From positions 1-53,965 of IMG/VR virus record IMGVR_UViG_3300043420_000786: a DNA stretch of 53,965 nt. One strand, given 5' to 3'. The DNA is from a virus. This document shows, one piece after another, positions 8,858 to 19,800 of the stretch. Made by a program: the position numbers and the translations under genes. The notes below the pieces were generated by a model that did not search any database, was not told the DNA's origin, and was given only the letters and a program-made list of their open reading frames with translations. Each line of letters opens with the position of its first letter. The first letter of the stretch is position 1.

Positions 8858-10888
8858 ATGCCTCTGAAGCAACCAGACATTTTAGCAAATTCGCCATATT
8901 ATGACGATTTCGACGACGCGAAGAATTTTTTAAGGACTCTTTTCAAGCCTGGTTATTCTGTCCAGGCAAGAGAATTGACTCAGATTCAGACAGTTCTTCA
9001 GAATCAAATTTCAAAATTTGCAGATCATATATTCGTAGATGGATCTCAGGTTTTCGGTGGAAAGGTTTTTGTTACTTCAACAAATTTTGTAAGAGTTGAA
9101 GCAGTGACATACGATAACACTGGTACAGCAACAACCACTTCTTCTCAACAAATATTAAACAGTCTTGTTATACCTTCAGAGGAAACCGTTGCAAGTGACG
9201 AGTATAGTTCCAATAGACTTACTGGAACAATTCAAAAACTTCAAGGTAAGATATTAAGAAATGTAAATGGGACTTATGAAGATACGGGAACCATTCTCAT
9301 AAATCATTTTGACAATTCTCTGGATAATGGAGTAGACGACTATCCAGTTATTTATTTCAGTGATATAACTGGAAATGAAGGAGTACTTCCTAATGATTTA
9401 ATACTTCTTTTTGGAACTAATAATGGAACAACATTTAGTTACTATTTTAAGGTAATAAATCCATCTTTAATAGAAACCGATCTGTATACTATAGCACCAT
9501 CTGGGACCGCATCTTTAGTCAAAGTGGATGCTGGAATCTATTATATTGACGGAATGTTTATAACCAATAAATCTCAGATATTGGTTCCATACGAATTATC
9601 TAATCTCGGTGAAACAGAAAAAAGTTATGAGACAGGTAATTATTCTTACACCAACGCTTCAGCAAATATTAGACTGTTTAGATATCCATCAAACAGAGTA
9701 GGATTGTTCATAAACAGACAAATAATAACGGTGGACGATGATCCTTCTTTAAGAGATCCTTCCAATGGAATATACAATTCAAATGCGCCTGGTGCTGATC
9801 GTTACAGTGTAAGTTTAGATATTCAACAGTATCCATATGATCCACAGGATGTAAGTGTAGATAATTATGCAAATCAAGACTTCATACAGATAGCCAGAAT
9901 TGTTTATGGAAGATTGGATTGGATAAGAAGATTACCAAATTATTCTCAAATTTTAGATCTTTTTGCACAAAGAACATACGATGAATCAGGTTCTTACACT
10001 GTTTCTCCGTTTGATTTGGAGATAAAAAATCACCTAAGAAATGATGTTTATGTTTATATTGTAGAGGGATCCCCCAACGATCCAGCCAGTGCTCAGTATC
10101 TTCAAGTCGGAAGTTACATATGGAGCACCTCTTCAATAAATCCTTTCGATGCTGGATTTGATTTTGAAGGCGCTTCTGTCGGTATAGGAGAAATAGTTTC
10201 TGTAGAATCTTATAAGGAAATACCCGTTGGTAGTGTGGAGCAAACGACAGCAACTACATCAAAATTAATTTATGTAAAATCAAAAAATACCAAGAGAATA
10301 TCTTTAGGTACACCAAATGCAAACGGATTCGGTGCTGTTAATTATAAAAGACCTCCTTCTGCGAACACAGCAACTGTTTCACTAAATCTTCAATACAAGA
10401 ATTTTTTAATAGACAGAAATGGAACTTTTTCTGTTTTTGATAATCCAGTAGGAGATTCCAATAAATTAAATCTAGGAATCCAACCAGGCAAAGCATATGT
10501 GTTTGGTTATGAAACTGCTTTGGATTATACCAAGAATCTAGATTATGATAAGGGAATAAATCCAACTGGAAACACAGAAACAAAAACTGTAAATCTCAAC
10601 TCTTCTAGTTTGATGGGTAATTATGTTGTTGCTAGTTTTGCAAACGATGTAAGCACAGCCATACCTGATTGGGAAACTTTACCCAAATTTGAATTACAAA
10701 CATCAGAAATAATGACTCTGGTGATAGAACAGTCTGGTTTAGTACAAGTAACTGCACCCATTTTATATTGGAGTCCTTTCAAATCTTGGACATCCAGTTC
10801 TACAAATTATATGTTAGGTTTGCCCGATACATATCCACAAGAAAAGTACGAAAGCGTAATCTTCATCGAGGAACAAAATGCCATTTAA
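8858..10888 (+). CDS. DUF4815-type virion structural protein, N-terminal-type
   Basis: A 676-residue protein whose N-terminus (14-68) has the hallmark sequence of a family widespread in marine T4-like phages, referred to here as DUF4815: DDFDDAKNFLRTLFKPGYSV, then QARELTQIQTVLQNQISKF and the DGSQVFGG turn. The rest is beta-rich. These proteins are virion components placed among baseplate or fibre genes, and their exact location is not established. The C-terminus overlaps the next, much larger gene by 11 nt. The motifs I associate with the downstream half of the family (RYTMRDIGK, LEYYTSLSLLE) lie in that next protein, so the two may be one family split into two polypeptides. A weak ribosome binding site (tggaga) precedes the ATG. 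Confidence 0.72.
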   Translation: MPLKQPDILANSPYYDDFDDAKNFLRTLFKPGYSVQARELTQIQTVLQNQISKFADHIFVDGSQVFGGKVFVTSTNFVRVEAVTYDNTGTATTTSSQQILNSLVIPSEETVASDEYSSNRLTGTIQKLQGKILRNVNGTYEDTGTILINHFDNSLDNGVDDYPVIYFSDITGNEGVLPNDLILLFGTNNGTTFSYYFKVINPSLIETDLYTIAPSGTASLVKVDAGIYYIDGMFITNKSQILVPYELSNLGETEKSYETGNYSYTNASANIRLFRYPSNRVGLFINRQIITVDDDPSLRDPSNGIYNSNAPGADRYSVSLDIQQYPYDPQDVSVDNYANQDFIQIARIVYGRLDWIRRLPNYSQILDLFAQRTYDESGSYTVSPFDLEIKNHLRNDVYVYIVEGSPNDPASAQYLQVGSYIWSTSSINPFDAGFDFEGASVGIGEIVSVESYKEIPVGSVEQTTATTSKLIYVKSKNTKRISLGTPNANGFGAVNYKRPPSANTATVSLNLQYKNFLIDRNGTFSVFDNPVGDSNKLNLGIQPGKAYVFGYETALDYTKNLDYDKGINPTGNTETKTVNLNSSSLMGNYVVASFANDVSTAIPDWETLPKFELQTSEIMTLVIEQSGLVQVTAPILYWSPFKSWTSSSTNYMLGLPDTYPQEKYESVIFIEEQNAI

Positions 10889-13800
10889 TTCAACTATATT
10901 CACAGGTTCTAATTTTGAAGCCTGCAATAACAGACAAACACCATTTAATATAGTCAGAGGTCAGTCCTCTTCTGCTTCTTATAACTCCCGACTTATTTCT
11001 GATGCAGTGCAGGCAGTAAGATTTTCTTTTGATATAAACATGCAATCGGATCTTACGGGGTATAATTTTCCTCAAGCGTATGATCCCACACCAACAAAAG
11101 ACACAAATACTGGATTTATAGACAACTATAACAGCACAGACAAATACAAAATATGGCAATTAAATAGAGATGGACAAGTTACTGGTTTTGGTTACTCTTT
11201 GAGATGGGTTCCAAATACTGATATTTCAGATTTGTATGTGCAAAAAGCAGGAACAAATGATTTCAAATCAATATACTCAACTGGAACCACTTTCGATGAA
11301 GCAGCAGCGCAAGATTCTGGAGTGATATTTTACAAAGGTTCTGTTGAGGACAATTATCCCTCTACATCTTGGGGTAGTAGCATAGAAAGCATTTATACAC
11401 TACAAGATGTTTATGAAGTTCAATTGATAATCGACAGCGCGACTCCAGTGGTTGCTAGTGGTGGAACTTTACCTTCAACTGGTGACATAAAACAAATAAT
11501 AATACAAACACCAACAGGACAAATATTAAATGGTTTTATGTTTAGATATGAATATGATACTGGTACTGGCGGAACTTATGCCACAATAAGTGTGTTTAGA
11601 AACAATCCATCTATTTTACCAGATATTACTACTGATTCTCTGTTTAAATCAGTAGAACTTATAAACGGTTCTCCTTGTTTTATTTACAGAATATCCGCTG
11701 TTATAAGAAAAAACAACACTACAAACTTTAAGAGAATAAAATTCAAAGATACTATAGACAAACAATACTTCAGTAATATCTCAATAGGAACGGGAGAAAG
11801 AGATGTTAGACAATGGAATTGGGAATCCATAAACAACGATCAAGCGGAAGAAATAAAAGGTATACTGTATGCATGGTCATCTTTAGAAAAGGCACTTTAC
11901 ATAGAAGAGTGTGTTCCTTCTAAAGAATTTCAAATAAAATACGGTCCAATATACCAACCGTCAGTGGATGCAGTTGTGGGAAATGAAGGATTTTCATCAA
12001 AAACCAATCTAACACCAACTCTTGGTAGATTTGTTAATATAAAACACACTTCTACCAATCAATATTCCGACACCAAAAATTACATAGAAACTGAAACTTT
12101 AGAGCAAACTCTTTCCAGAGAGGTTAGTTATGATCCTTCAGCAAATTATATTGTTGGAGAAAAAATAATTCAAATACAACAACCAAACACAAATGGAGAT
12201 CCAGATTCTTCTATAGATTATGGATATTCTTCTGCTACAGTTTTATCCTGGTCAACACCCGATGAAAGTGATCCAAATGCTCCTATGATACTGGTAGCCA
12301 GAATAGATAAGTATGGTCCAGATCAGCCAGGTGCATATGGTGTTACCACAAAACCATTTGATTTGTTGAATGAATTTGCTGTTGGTGATAACATCAATTA
12401 TTCTGTTTCTGACTATGCTTTCTCTGGAAAGATATTGCCTTATAGAGTCCTGAAGAGTGAAGACAGAACTTGGCCTTATGAGGTCAATGGTCCAAATAGT
12501 TATTTTACAGACAACAGAGAAACAAGAACAGTTAAATCTCCAACGGTTTTAAACAGCACAATAGGAACAACTAGAATAAGAGCAGTAACTCCATTTGGTT
12601 CTCCGAGTGCAGACGAAACCGAACCACTATACAAGTTCTTCTTGTTCGACACAGAATTGTTTGAAAACGATAATTCTTTTAATAATGTTATTAGTTTGGC
12701 TTATAATGATCAAAATCAAAATACCAAGAAGATAGCAAACATTGCACCAATAAGCGGAAAGAAAAGATTTGTAGAGACTTTCCCAGGCACCACACAAACA
12801 ATAAATGTATACAACACTGTAGTATTCGAACCATCCAAAGATAAAAATATCTTCAAACTACCAACTGGAAGTGTTTTCAACAATGTAATTCAAGGTGATA
12901 CTCTTTCTATAGAAATTCAAAAAATCTACTCTGCAAGTTTTGAAGCAGCAGCAGACACCGTTAATATTAACGCAACAGATGGTTCTTCTTCAATAGATGG
13001 TGCTATTTTCTTAGATGCGGATGCTAACATAAATTGGTTTGTAATCAATACCGATACTGGAGAAAAATTAAACCTAACATCATCCACAGCAACAACATCT
13101 ACAGATATACAATATTCTGTAGATCAAGGTAGTATGACTTTAAAAAGAAGTAGTACCGATACAGCAAATTCTTTACCAATAACTGTTTTTGCTAAATTAG
13201 AAAAAACAGTCAATAGCAGTAGTATAAAGACTAAAAAGGTTTCTTCGGAAACAAAAATACTAAGTGGTTTGATAAAACAAACTACAGGAAAACACAAAGG
13301 AAAATATACAGCCTTTATTGATGTTTCTGGTCCAATAAGTCAATTGAGATCAATTTATCTTGTAGACGATTCTGACGGAACTCCTATTGCTGGAGCAGAA
13401 AAAGTCGATTCTTTGTTTAAGATAGATGTAGGAATAAACGATCAAAAAATGGTAAAACCTGTTTTGGTTTTGAATCCAGGCTATGTTGTTGTAGAAAACA
13501 ATGAGGATAAATTAAAAGGTGAATTTTTCAATCCAAAGTCAAAAACTACAAACATTTTACCATCAGAGATATTCTTAGAACTAAATTACGATTATTATTC
13601 TTATTCATCTATAGATACGCCTGGAATAGTATTGAAAGAGTCTTACAAGAAGACTAATGATGATCAAATGGAGTTGAAAGATATTCCTTTCTACTTGAGT
13701 CCTAGCGACGGTAAAATATATCACGAATCTTCAATAATAGATTTTAGACCCAATTCTATGAATCAAACAGATGATTTTGATATGGGAAACACCAAGTTTA

Positions 13801-16658
13801 TTCCACATCCAGATTGGTCCGATTCTATAGAGGTTTCCTATTATCTTCCAAGAAGAGATAAATTGGTTTTAAATTCTCAAGGAAAATTTGAAGTTTTATA
13901 TGGAACACCATCTCTTACTCCAAAATATCCTCAAGATAAACCAGATGCAATGACTTTGTATCTTTTAGATAAAGCAGATTATGTCTTTACACCTTCTGAT
14001 GTCTCTTTTAAGAGGCAAGAAAACAAAAGATATACTATGCGCGATATTGGAAAAATGGACAACAGAGTAAAGAGACTAGAATATTATACATCATTGTCTT
14101 TATTGGAAAAATCAGCAGAAGATTTATTGGTTCTCGATGCAAACGGAAACAATAGATTTAAGAGTGGTATCCTAGTAGATACTTTTAATGGTCACAAAAT
14201 AGGCGATGTTGTTCATCCAGATTACAACATAGCAATGGATTTCAATGCAGGTTATGCAAGACCACCTTTTAGAACAGAATCAATATCTTTGGTAAAAACA
14301 GCAGACGATGACAGCACAACTTTTGTTCGTGTTCAGGATAATTCTTTCTATAATGAGACAGAAAGAAATAGAATGAGGGACAACATTTATATGTTCCCAT
14401 TTACCAAAGAAGTGTTTGTTGCTCAACCTCTGGCAACCAGATCAATAACAGTCCAACCACACGAAGTAACTGTGTTTGAAGGACAAGGTAATATTTCGCC
14501 ACCAATAAGCAATTGGGTAGATACTGAATCCAGACCCGCTGTTAGAGTAAATCTAGCAGGAGAAAACGATGCATGGAGTCAAATGGTTGCTGCATTCAAC
14601 AACAATAATTTGGCGCCATTTGGTACTCAATGGAATGAATGGGAAACCCTTTCAAGAATAGGTATTTCATCATCATCATCAGAAGAAGAAATAAGAACCA
14701 TAATTGCAGAAGGAAACAGACATAGAGGCGATTTACCAACAGGAACTCCAGATCTGGAATTTGGTGCAAGATGGAGATGGTTGTGGAGAGATACTGCAAT
14801 AACTACATTGACTACAACAACTGTAACAGAACAATTAGAACAAGAAAGAAATGGTTTCTTCAATGAACTTACCACTTCTACCTCTGATGTTTCTTTAGGA
14901 AATAGAATAGTAGATGTTTCTATTCAGCCTTATATGAGAGAAGCAAATCTGAAGTTCTGGGCTTTCGGTCTTAAACCAACATCAAAAATGTATGTTTATT
15001 TTGACGGTGTAAATGTCGAAGAATATTGCTACAAATACAATTCTTTGAGTGATCTATTCGGTGATGTCGCAGGAACATCTGCAACCTCCTATCATTTTGC
15101 TACTTCTGATATTTCTGATCTGAAGACAAACGAAGAAGGACAAGCATTTATTGAATTTAGACTTCCTGCTGGTTTGTTCAGAACTGGTGATAGAAAATTT
15201 GAAGTATCTGATGAACCAAGAAACGACAGAAACAAAGCAACAAGTTATGCTTCTGCAATTTATTCTGCCAGTGGTTTGAGAACAGTTTCAGAGGAAACTA
15301 TCGCAACTACAAGAAGTTTTGATATAACATCAAGTCCTCTCCCAACAGAACAAAGAAGCATAGAAGAAACTACAGTAAATGTAAACGAAAACACAGTTGT
15401 AGTAAGAAATAACTGGGATCCTTTGGCACAAACTTTCTTTGTAGATCCCGCACTTTATCCAGAGGGAATATTCCTTCAAAGTGTTGAACTTTTCTTTGCA
15501 AGAAAACCATCAGCAAATATTCCTGTCCACATTCAATTGAGACCTGTTGTTAATGGTTTCCCAGACTCGAAGAAAATCTACCCAGGCGGTGTTGTTTATA
15601 AGCAAAGAGACGAAGTAAATGTATCAGATGTACCAAATGCTTCTGATTCTAGCACAAAAACCGTATTTGCTTTCACAAGACCTGTTCATCTTTCTCCTGG
15701 CGAACACGCTTTGGTAGTCAAGAGTCCAAGTAGTGAATATGAAGTTTATATTGCTACTTTGGGTGAGTTTTTGCTGGAAACAGAACAAAGAGTAACAAAT
15801 CAACCTTATGTTGGTGTTTTCTTTACTTCTGCAAACGCAAGCACATGGTCACCAGAACAAAATACCGATATGATGATGGTTCTTAACAAATGTGTGTTTG
15901 AAACTGGTACAAACTATCAGATGGATATAAAGAACGATGTATCTGATAATCAAATTAAATACCATACAGCAAATCTTTCTGGATCTTATATTGACTTCAA
16001 TTCTTCTAGAATTCAATGGGAATTGTTGTCAAATCCATTAGACGGTAGCAGTCTTCCAGCAATTAGATTGGAACCAAATGCAAATATACAATTACCAATT
16101 ACTTGTTCTTACGGTGGAAATGATAACAATACTATAAGAGTGACAATGCAAGCAACATCAACCAACAGAGATGTAAGTCCTGTAATTGATCTGGATGCTA
16201 TGAGTTTATTTACTGTAGAAAATCTCATAGAAAACAATTCTATAGAATCCAATGGAGAAGTAAATCCTTTTGCTTCTGTTCCTTCTGGTAATGTAGCAAG
16301 AGTTCGTTATATTTCTAGAGTTGTAACTTTAGAGGACGGGTTCGAATCTAATAATCTTAAGTGTGTTTTGACTATAAACAAACCACAAGGAACTAATATA
16401 CAGGTATTTGCAAAGACACAAGACTCGTTTTCTACCGGCGAATTCCACCAAAATCCATATGTAAAGATGGATGCCAATGTTGAGAATTTCGATACTTATT
16501 ATACAAACAATCCAAACGATTATGTGGAAGTAGAATTTGATCTTCCACAGGATACAGTTTCACCTTACAATAAATTCTGTATAAAAATCTGTCTTTACAG
16601 TGAAAACGCAGCATTTGTTCCTAAAGTGAAGGATATGAGAGCGATGGCTGTTCTATGA
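10878..16658 (+). CDS. Very large DUF4815-type baseplate/fibre structural protein
   Basis: At 1926 residues this is the longest protein in the window. Recognisable parts are the segment around 1050-1078 (YTMRDIGKMDNRVKRLEYYT, then SLSLLEK) and a following region with TVFEGQGNISPPISNW and TQWNEWETL (about 1198-1260). A beta-sandwich module at about 1510-1680 starts DPLAQTFFVDPALYPEGIFL and carries HIQLRPVVNGFP, HLSPGEHALVV and NQPYVGVFF. All three are recurrent in large structural proteins of marine T4-like phages. The N-terminal thousand residues are beta-rich without a fold I recognise. It likely builds the outer baseplate or fibre attachment. It overlaps genes on both sides (11 nt upstream, 4 nt downstream). 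Confidence 0.7.
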   Translation: MPFNSTIFTGSNFEACNNRQTPFNIVRGQSSSASYNSRLISDAVQAVRFSFDINMQSDLTGYNFPQAYDPTPTKDTNTGFIDNYNSTDKYKIWQLNRDGQVTGFGYSLRWVPNTDISDLYVQKAGTNDFKSIYSTGTTFDEAAAQDSGVIFYKGSVEDNYPSTSWGSSIESIYTLQDVYEVQLIIDSATPVVASGGTLPSTGDIKQIIIQTPTGQILNGFMFRYEYDTGTGGTYATISVFRNNPSILPDITTDSLFKSVELINGSPCFIYRISAVIRKNNTTNFKRIKFKDTIDKQYFSNISIGTGERDVRQWNWESINNDQAEEIKGILYAWSSLEKALYIEECVPSKEFQIKYGPIYQPSVDAVVGNEGFSSKTNLTPTLGRFVNIKHTSTNQYSDTKNYIETETLEQTLSREVSYDPSANYIVGEKIIQIQQPNTNGDPDSSIDYGYSSATVLSWSTPDESDPNAPMILVARIDKYGPDQPGAYGVTTKPFDLLNEFAVGDNINYSVSDYAFSGKILPYRVLKSEDRTWPYEVNGPNSYFTDNRETRTVKSPTVLNSTIGTTRIRAVTPFGSPSADETEPLYKFFLFDTELFENDNSFNNVISLAYNDQNQNTKKIANIAPISGKKRFVETFPGTTQTINVYNTVVFEPSKDKNIFKLPTGSVFNNVIQGDTLSIEIQKIYSASFEAAADTVNINATDGSSSIDGAIFLDADANINWFVINTDTGEKLNLTSSTATTSTDIQYSVDQGSMTLKRSSTDTANSLPITVFAKLEKTVNSSSIKTKKVSSETKILSGLIKQTTGKHKGKYTAFIDVSGPISQLRSIYLVDDSDGTPIAGAEKVDSLFKIDVGINDQKMVKPVLVLNPGYVVVENNEDKLKGEFFNPKSKTTNILPSEIFLELNYDYYSYSSIDTPGIVLKESYKKTNDDQMELKDIPFYLSPSDGKIYHESSIIDFRPNSMNQTDDFDMGNTKFIPHPDWSDSIEVSYYLPRRDKLVLNSQGKFEVLYGTPSLTPKYPQDKPDAMTLYLLDKADYVFTPSDVSFKRQENKRYTMRDIGKMDNRVKRLEYYTSLSLLEKSAEDLLVLDANGNNRFKSGILVDTFNGHKIGDVVHPDYNIAMDFNAGYARPPFRTESISLVKTADDDSTTFVRVQDNSFYNETERNRMRDNIYMFPFTKEVFVAQPLATRSITVQPHEVTVFEGQGNISPPISNWVDTESRPAVRVNLAGENDAWSQMVAAFNNNNLAPFGTQWNEWETLSRIGISSSSSEEEIRTIIAEGNRHRGDLPTGTPDLEFGARWRWLWRDTAITTLTTTTVTEQLEQERNGFFNELTTSTSDVSLGNRIVDVSIQPYMREANLKFWAFGLKPTSKMYVYFDGVNVEEYCYKYNSLSDLFGDVAGTSATSYHFATSDISDLKTNEEGQAFIEFRLPAGLFRTGDRKFEVSDEPRNDRNKATSYASAIYSASGLRTVSEETIATTRSFDITSSPLPTEQRSIEETTVNVNENTVVVRNNWDPLAQTFFVDPALYPEGIFLQSVELFFARKPSANIPVHIQLRPVVNGFPDSKKIYPGGVVYKQRDEVNVSDVPNASDSSTKTVFAFTRPVHLSPGEHALVVKSPSSEYEVYIATLGEFLLETEQRVTNQPYVGVFFTSANASTWSPEQNTDMMMVLNKCVFETGTNYQMDIKNDVSDNQIKYHTANLSGSYIDFNSSRIQWELLSNPLDGSSLPAIRLEPNANIQLPITCSYGGNDNNTIRVTMQATSTNRDVSPVIDLDAMSLFTVENLIENNSIESNGEVNPFASVPSGNVARVRYISRVVTLEDGFESNNLKCVLTINKPQGTNIQVFAKTQDSFSTGEFHQNPYVKMDANVENFDTYYTNNPNDYVEVEFDLPQDTVSPYNKFCIKICLYSENAAFVPKVKDMRAMAVL

Positions 16659-16867
16659 TTCCTTTTATAGACAGAACAGATATAGTCAGAGATCCCGCTT
16701 CAAAAGCGGTGTTGTCTAGAGACAAGGCAGGATTCATTGAAGCAAAGAAAAGAAAAGAGATGGATAATAGATACATAAATCTAGAAAAAGAAATGACTAA
16801 TTTAAAAAATGAAACTGCTGAGATAAAACAATTATTGCGAGAACTGTTAAACAGAGGATCTAAATGA
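16655..16867 (+). CDS. Small coiled-coil structural-cluster protein
   Basis: A 70-residue protein. The N-terminus (RTDIVRDPASKAVLSRDKAG) resembles small conserved proteins next to fibre genes in cyanophages. Residues 28-66 form a strongly heptad-like charged helix (ALKKRKEM-type spacing ending LLRELLNRG), so an oligomerising coiled coil is likely. It overlaps both neighbours by 4 nt, so it is translated with them. Possible roles are a fibre chaperone or a small baseplate connector. The function is not known. Confidence 0.6.
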   Translation: MIPFIDRTDIVRDPASKAVLSRDKAGFIEAKKRKEMDNRYINLEKEMTNLKNETAEIKQLLRELLNRGSK

Positions 16868-19800
16868 GCACTAATACCGACGACATCATTTCAGGTGGTT
16901 TGTTTGCTCCCATTCAACCACTAAAACTGAATGACACCTTTTATACTTGGTACAATACTACCAATTTTATAATTGATGCTTTAAATCCATTAGCAATATA
17001 TGATGTTGCTTCTGGGCCTGGAATTGATGTTACTAAAATTACTGGTGGTGTTGCTGTTATAAGCATAAAAACAGGTTGCGGTCTTTCATTCGATTCTGGT
17101 GTTTCTCTTAAATTAGACATAGGAGGAACACCAGAATCATTAGAAGTACAAGCGCAAGATTATTTTGTTTTCGAGTCTTATACTGGAACTAATATCACTA
17201 CAGATAGTTCTGATTGCGAAACACTTTTTAAAGTAGAAGCAACAAATATGCTTCCTTACATTGTGTCTGGTGATCACGATTTTATTGGTGGTTCTTCCTC
17301 TGAATTTAAAGTCTCTTCTGATAATCTTGTAATAGATTCTCCCACAGTAGAATTTAAGACAACTAATATTTACCTTAATAACGATCCAGAGACTACAAAT
17401 GACGATTTTGTAACGAGATCGGAAATCGGATTTGCTGGTTTTACAGTTCATGCTTCCGACACATCTCCTACATTTGGATACGATGGTTCTCTTTTGGCTT
17501 GGAAGAGTAATCAAAATTTGTCTGTGGATAGCGATAAATCATTTGTTTCTGATTCTTCTGGTGTTAACTCTATATTCAATTTTAGCACCAAAACGGCAAA
17601 TCAAAGAAATGTTGTTGTTAATCTTTTAACTGGAAGTAGAGAATCAGATACAGATGATGGTAAAATATTCAGTATAAAAACATCGTTTACACTCAATAAA
17701 CTTCAATTTAACTTTTATAATGAACAAGATACTTTTGGTTCTGATTCTGAGATGTTCTCAGTATCTTATGATGAACTAACAGATCAATCTAATTTTCAAA
17801 TTCAGGGAACTCTTTATGTAAGAGACATTTCGGAATCTTCTCAGTTTTTAACAGAATCGGATTATACCAGTAATAAAGTTCCTTTGACGAATGGTTATGG
17901 TGTTTTGGATCATAAATTTAGCAATAGATTTGTAACTACCAAATACGATCCAAACATACAAGTTGGCGATTTGGTTCGTTTCGAATATTCCGATTATACA
18001 AATACAACAGAAGACATACAGATAGTTGCAGCACAAGCAGATACAGAAGAAAATTCAAAAGTAATAGGAATAGTAGAACAGATCGCTGGTGGAGAGGCAA
18101 TAATTGTTTTAACGGGTGTTTTTGAATACAACGGAGAATCAGTAAATATAACATCTGGTGATGTTTTTTACCTTTCCCAAACAAACGCGGGTTTGGCTAC
18201 AAGCATCAAACCAGAATTTGGCATAATAAAGGAAGTGTTTGTTGGTGTTGAGCCTTCTAAAGGTCTTCTTCTTTCCTCTGGAGTAACTAAAGAACCATTC
18301 TTTGCAAAAGTTCAAATTAGTGGAGGAAGTTTAGTAGAATCGGAATCTTCTGGAGATACTTTAATTCTTAAAGCAGGAAGTAATGTAAATCTAGAATATA
18401 CATCTAATAATGAAATCGAAATAAATGCTGGTTCTTTGAATGATGCAGATTATTGGAATACAATTTACACAAATACTGGATCTCCATCAAGAATAATCGC
18501 ATCTACAAACAATGATTCTTTTAGTTTACTCGGTGGAAACGGAATTTCTACAGAATCATCTTCTTCTACTATAACAATAAATGCTCCAAATTCTTATGGA
18601 GTCATACAAATAGTCGGAGAAAACACAGACGAATTAGATTATACATTATCCGCTTCCTCTGGTTCCGATACTCTAACAATTCGTTCTGGTACAGGAATAA
18701 ACATAACCTCTTCTACAAACAATGATATTGTTATAGAAGCAATAGGAATATCTGTACCAGCAAATAGAAGTGTTGGTAATCTGCAATTAGATGAAATGCC
18801 TGCTTTTAGTATAAAAGCAGCACAAGCAAACGGCGAACCAGTAGATGTGTATCAAATCACAGAAATACAAGAAATAACATACCCAGTTCTTGCTGAATAT
18901 TATAATGTCTATTACAATACAGATGGAGATAAAGTTTATCAAGATCCAATAACTCTTACAGAATACCCAACTATTTACAGTGAAGTTTTGGATTATAGAC
19001 TATCTACAGGAACACCAGATGCGATTGCTGGATATGTTTATGGTAGAGTTGTAGATGAATTGGGAAATGTTTCTGATATAAAACCACTGAATAGACAAGA
19101 ACTAAGACTTCTTATTGGTGCATCTGAAACTGGATTTTTGGAAGAGAACAATAAACTCTTTTCCTCTTGGCAATTATTTGATGATTCTGATTTATCTAAT
19201 AATATTGCTAGTGCTTATGCAGGCGACAAATCAGGTGTTCTCAGTGTTGTCTCTGGAACAGGTATAACTCTAGAATCGGAGATTTTGGACGATGGTTCTT
19301 CTGCTATAAAGATAATAGCAACAGGAGATGCTGCTGCTTTTTCCACAATTTATAACGAAACTACAAGCGAATCTCTTGAAGCCACCAGTATAGGTTCTAC
19401 TGTAAACATATCAGAAAGAGATGCTGTTGGTATAAATGTAACAAGCAACAATTCTTTAGATTTCTATATCAAAGACGCCAGTATAACCAACACTATGTTG
19501 GCCGATATGGTGGAAAACAGTGTAAAAGTAAACACTGGTGGAACAAACGATCCCACTCCTATTGATCTGTATATTGATGAAAACCAAATATTAGGAAGAC
19601 CACAAGGAGATTACCTTAAAGCACTGGATGCTTTAGAGGTGAGAACCATACTAGGTTTATCAAGTTCTTCTTACTACAAGTCATTTACTTGCTATACTGG
19701 AAGCACATTAGTAGGAACAGGTAATAGTTCGTATGATGAAGGTCTTATCTTCAGAGGAGGCACAAATATTTCTCTGACTGTTTTGGGCGATAACAGCATT

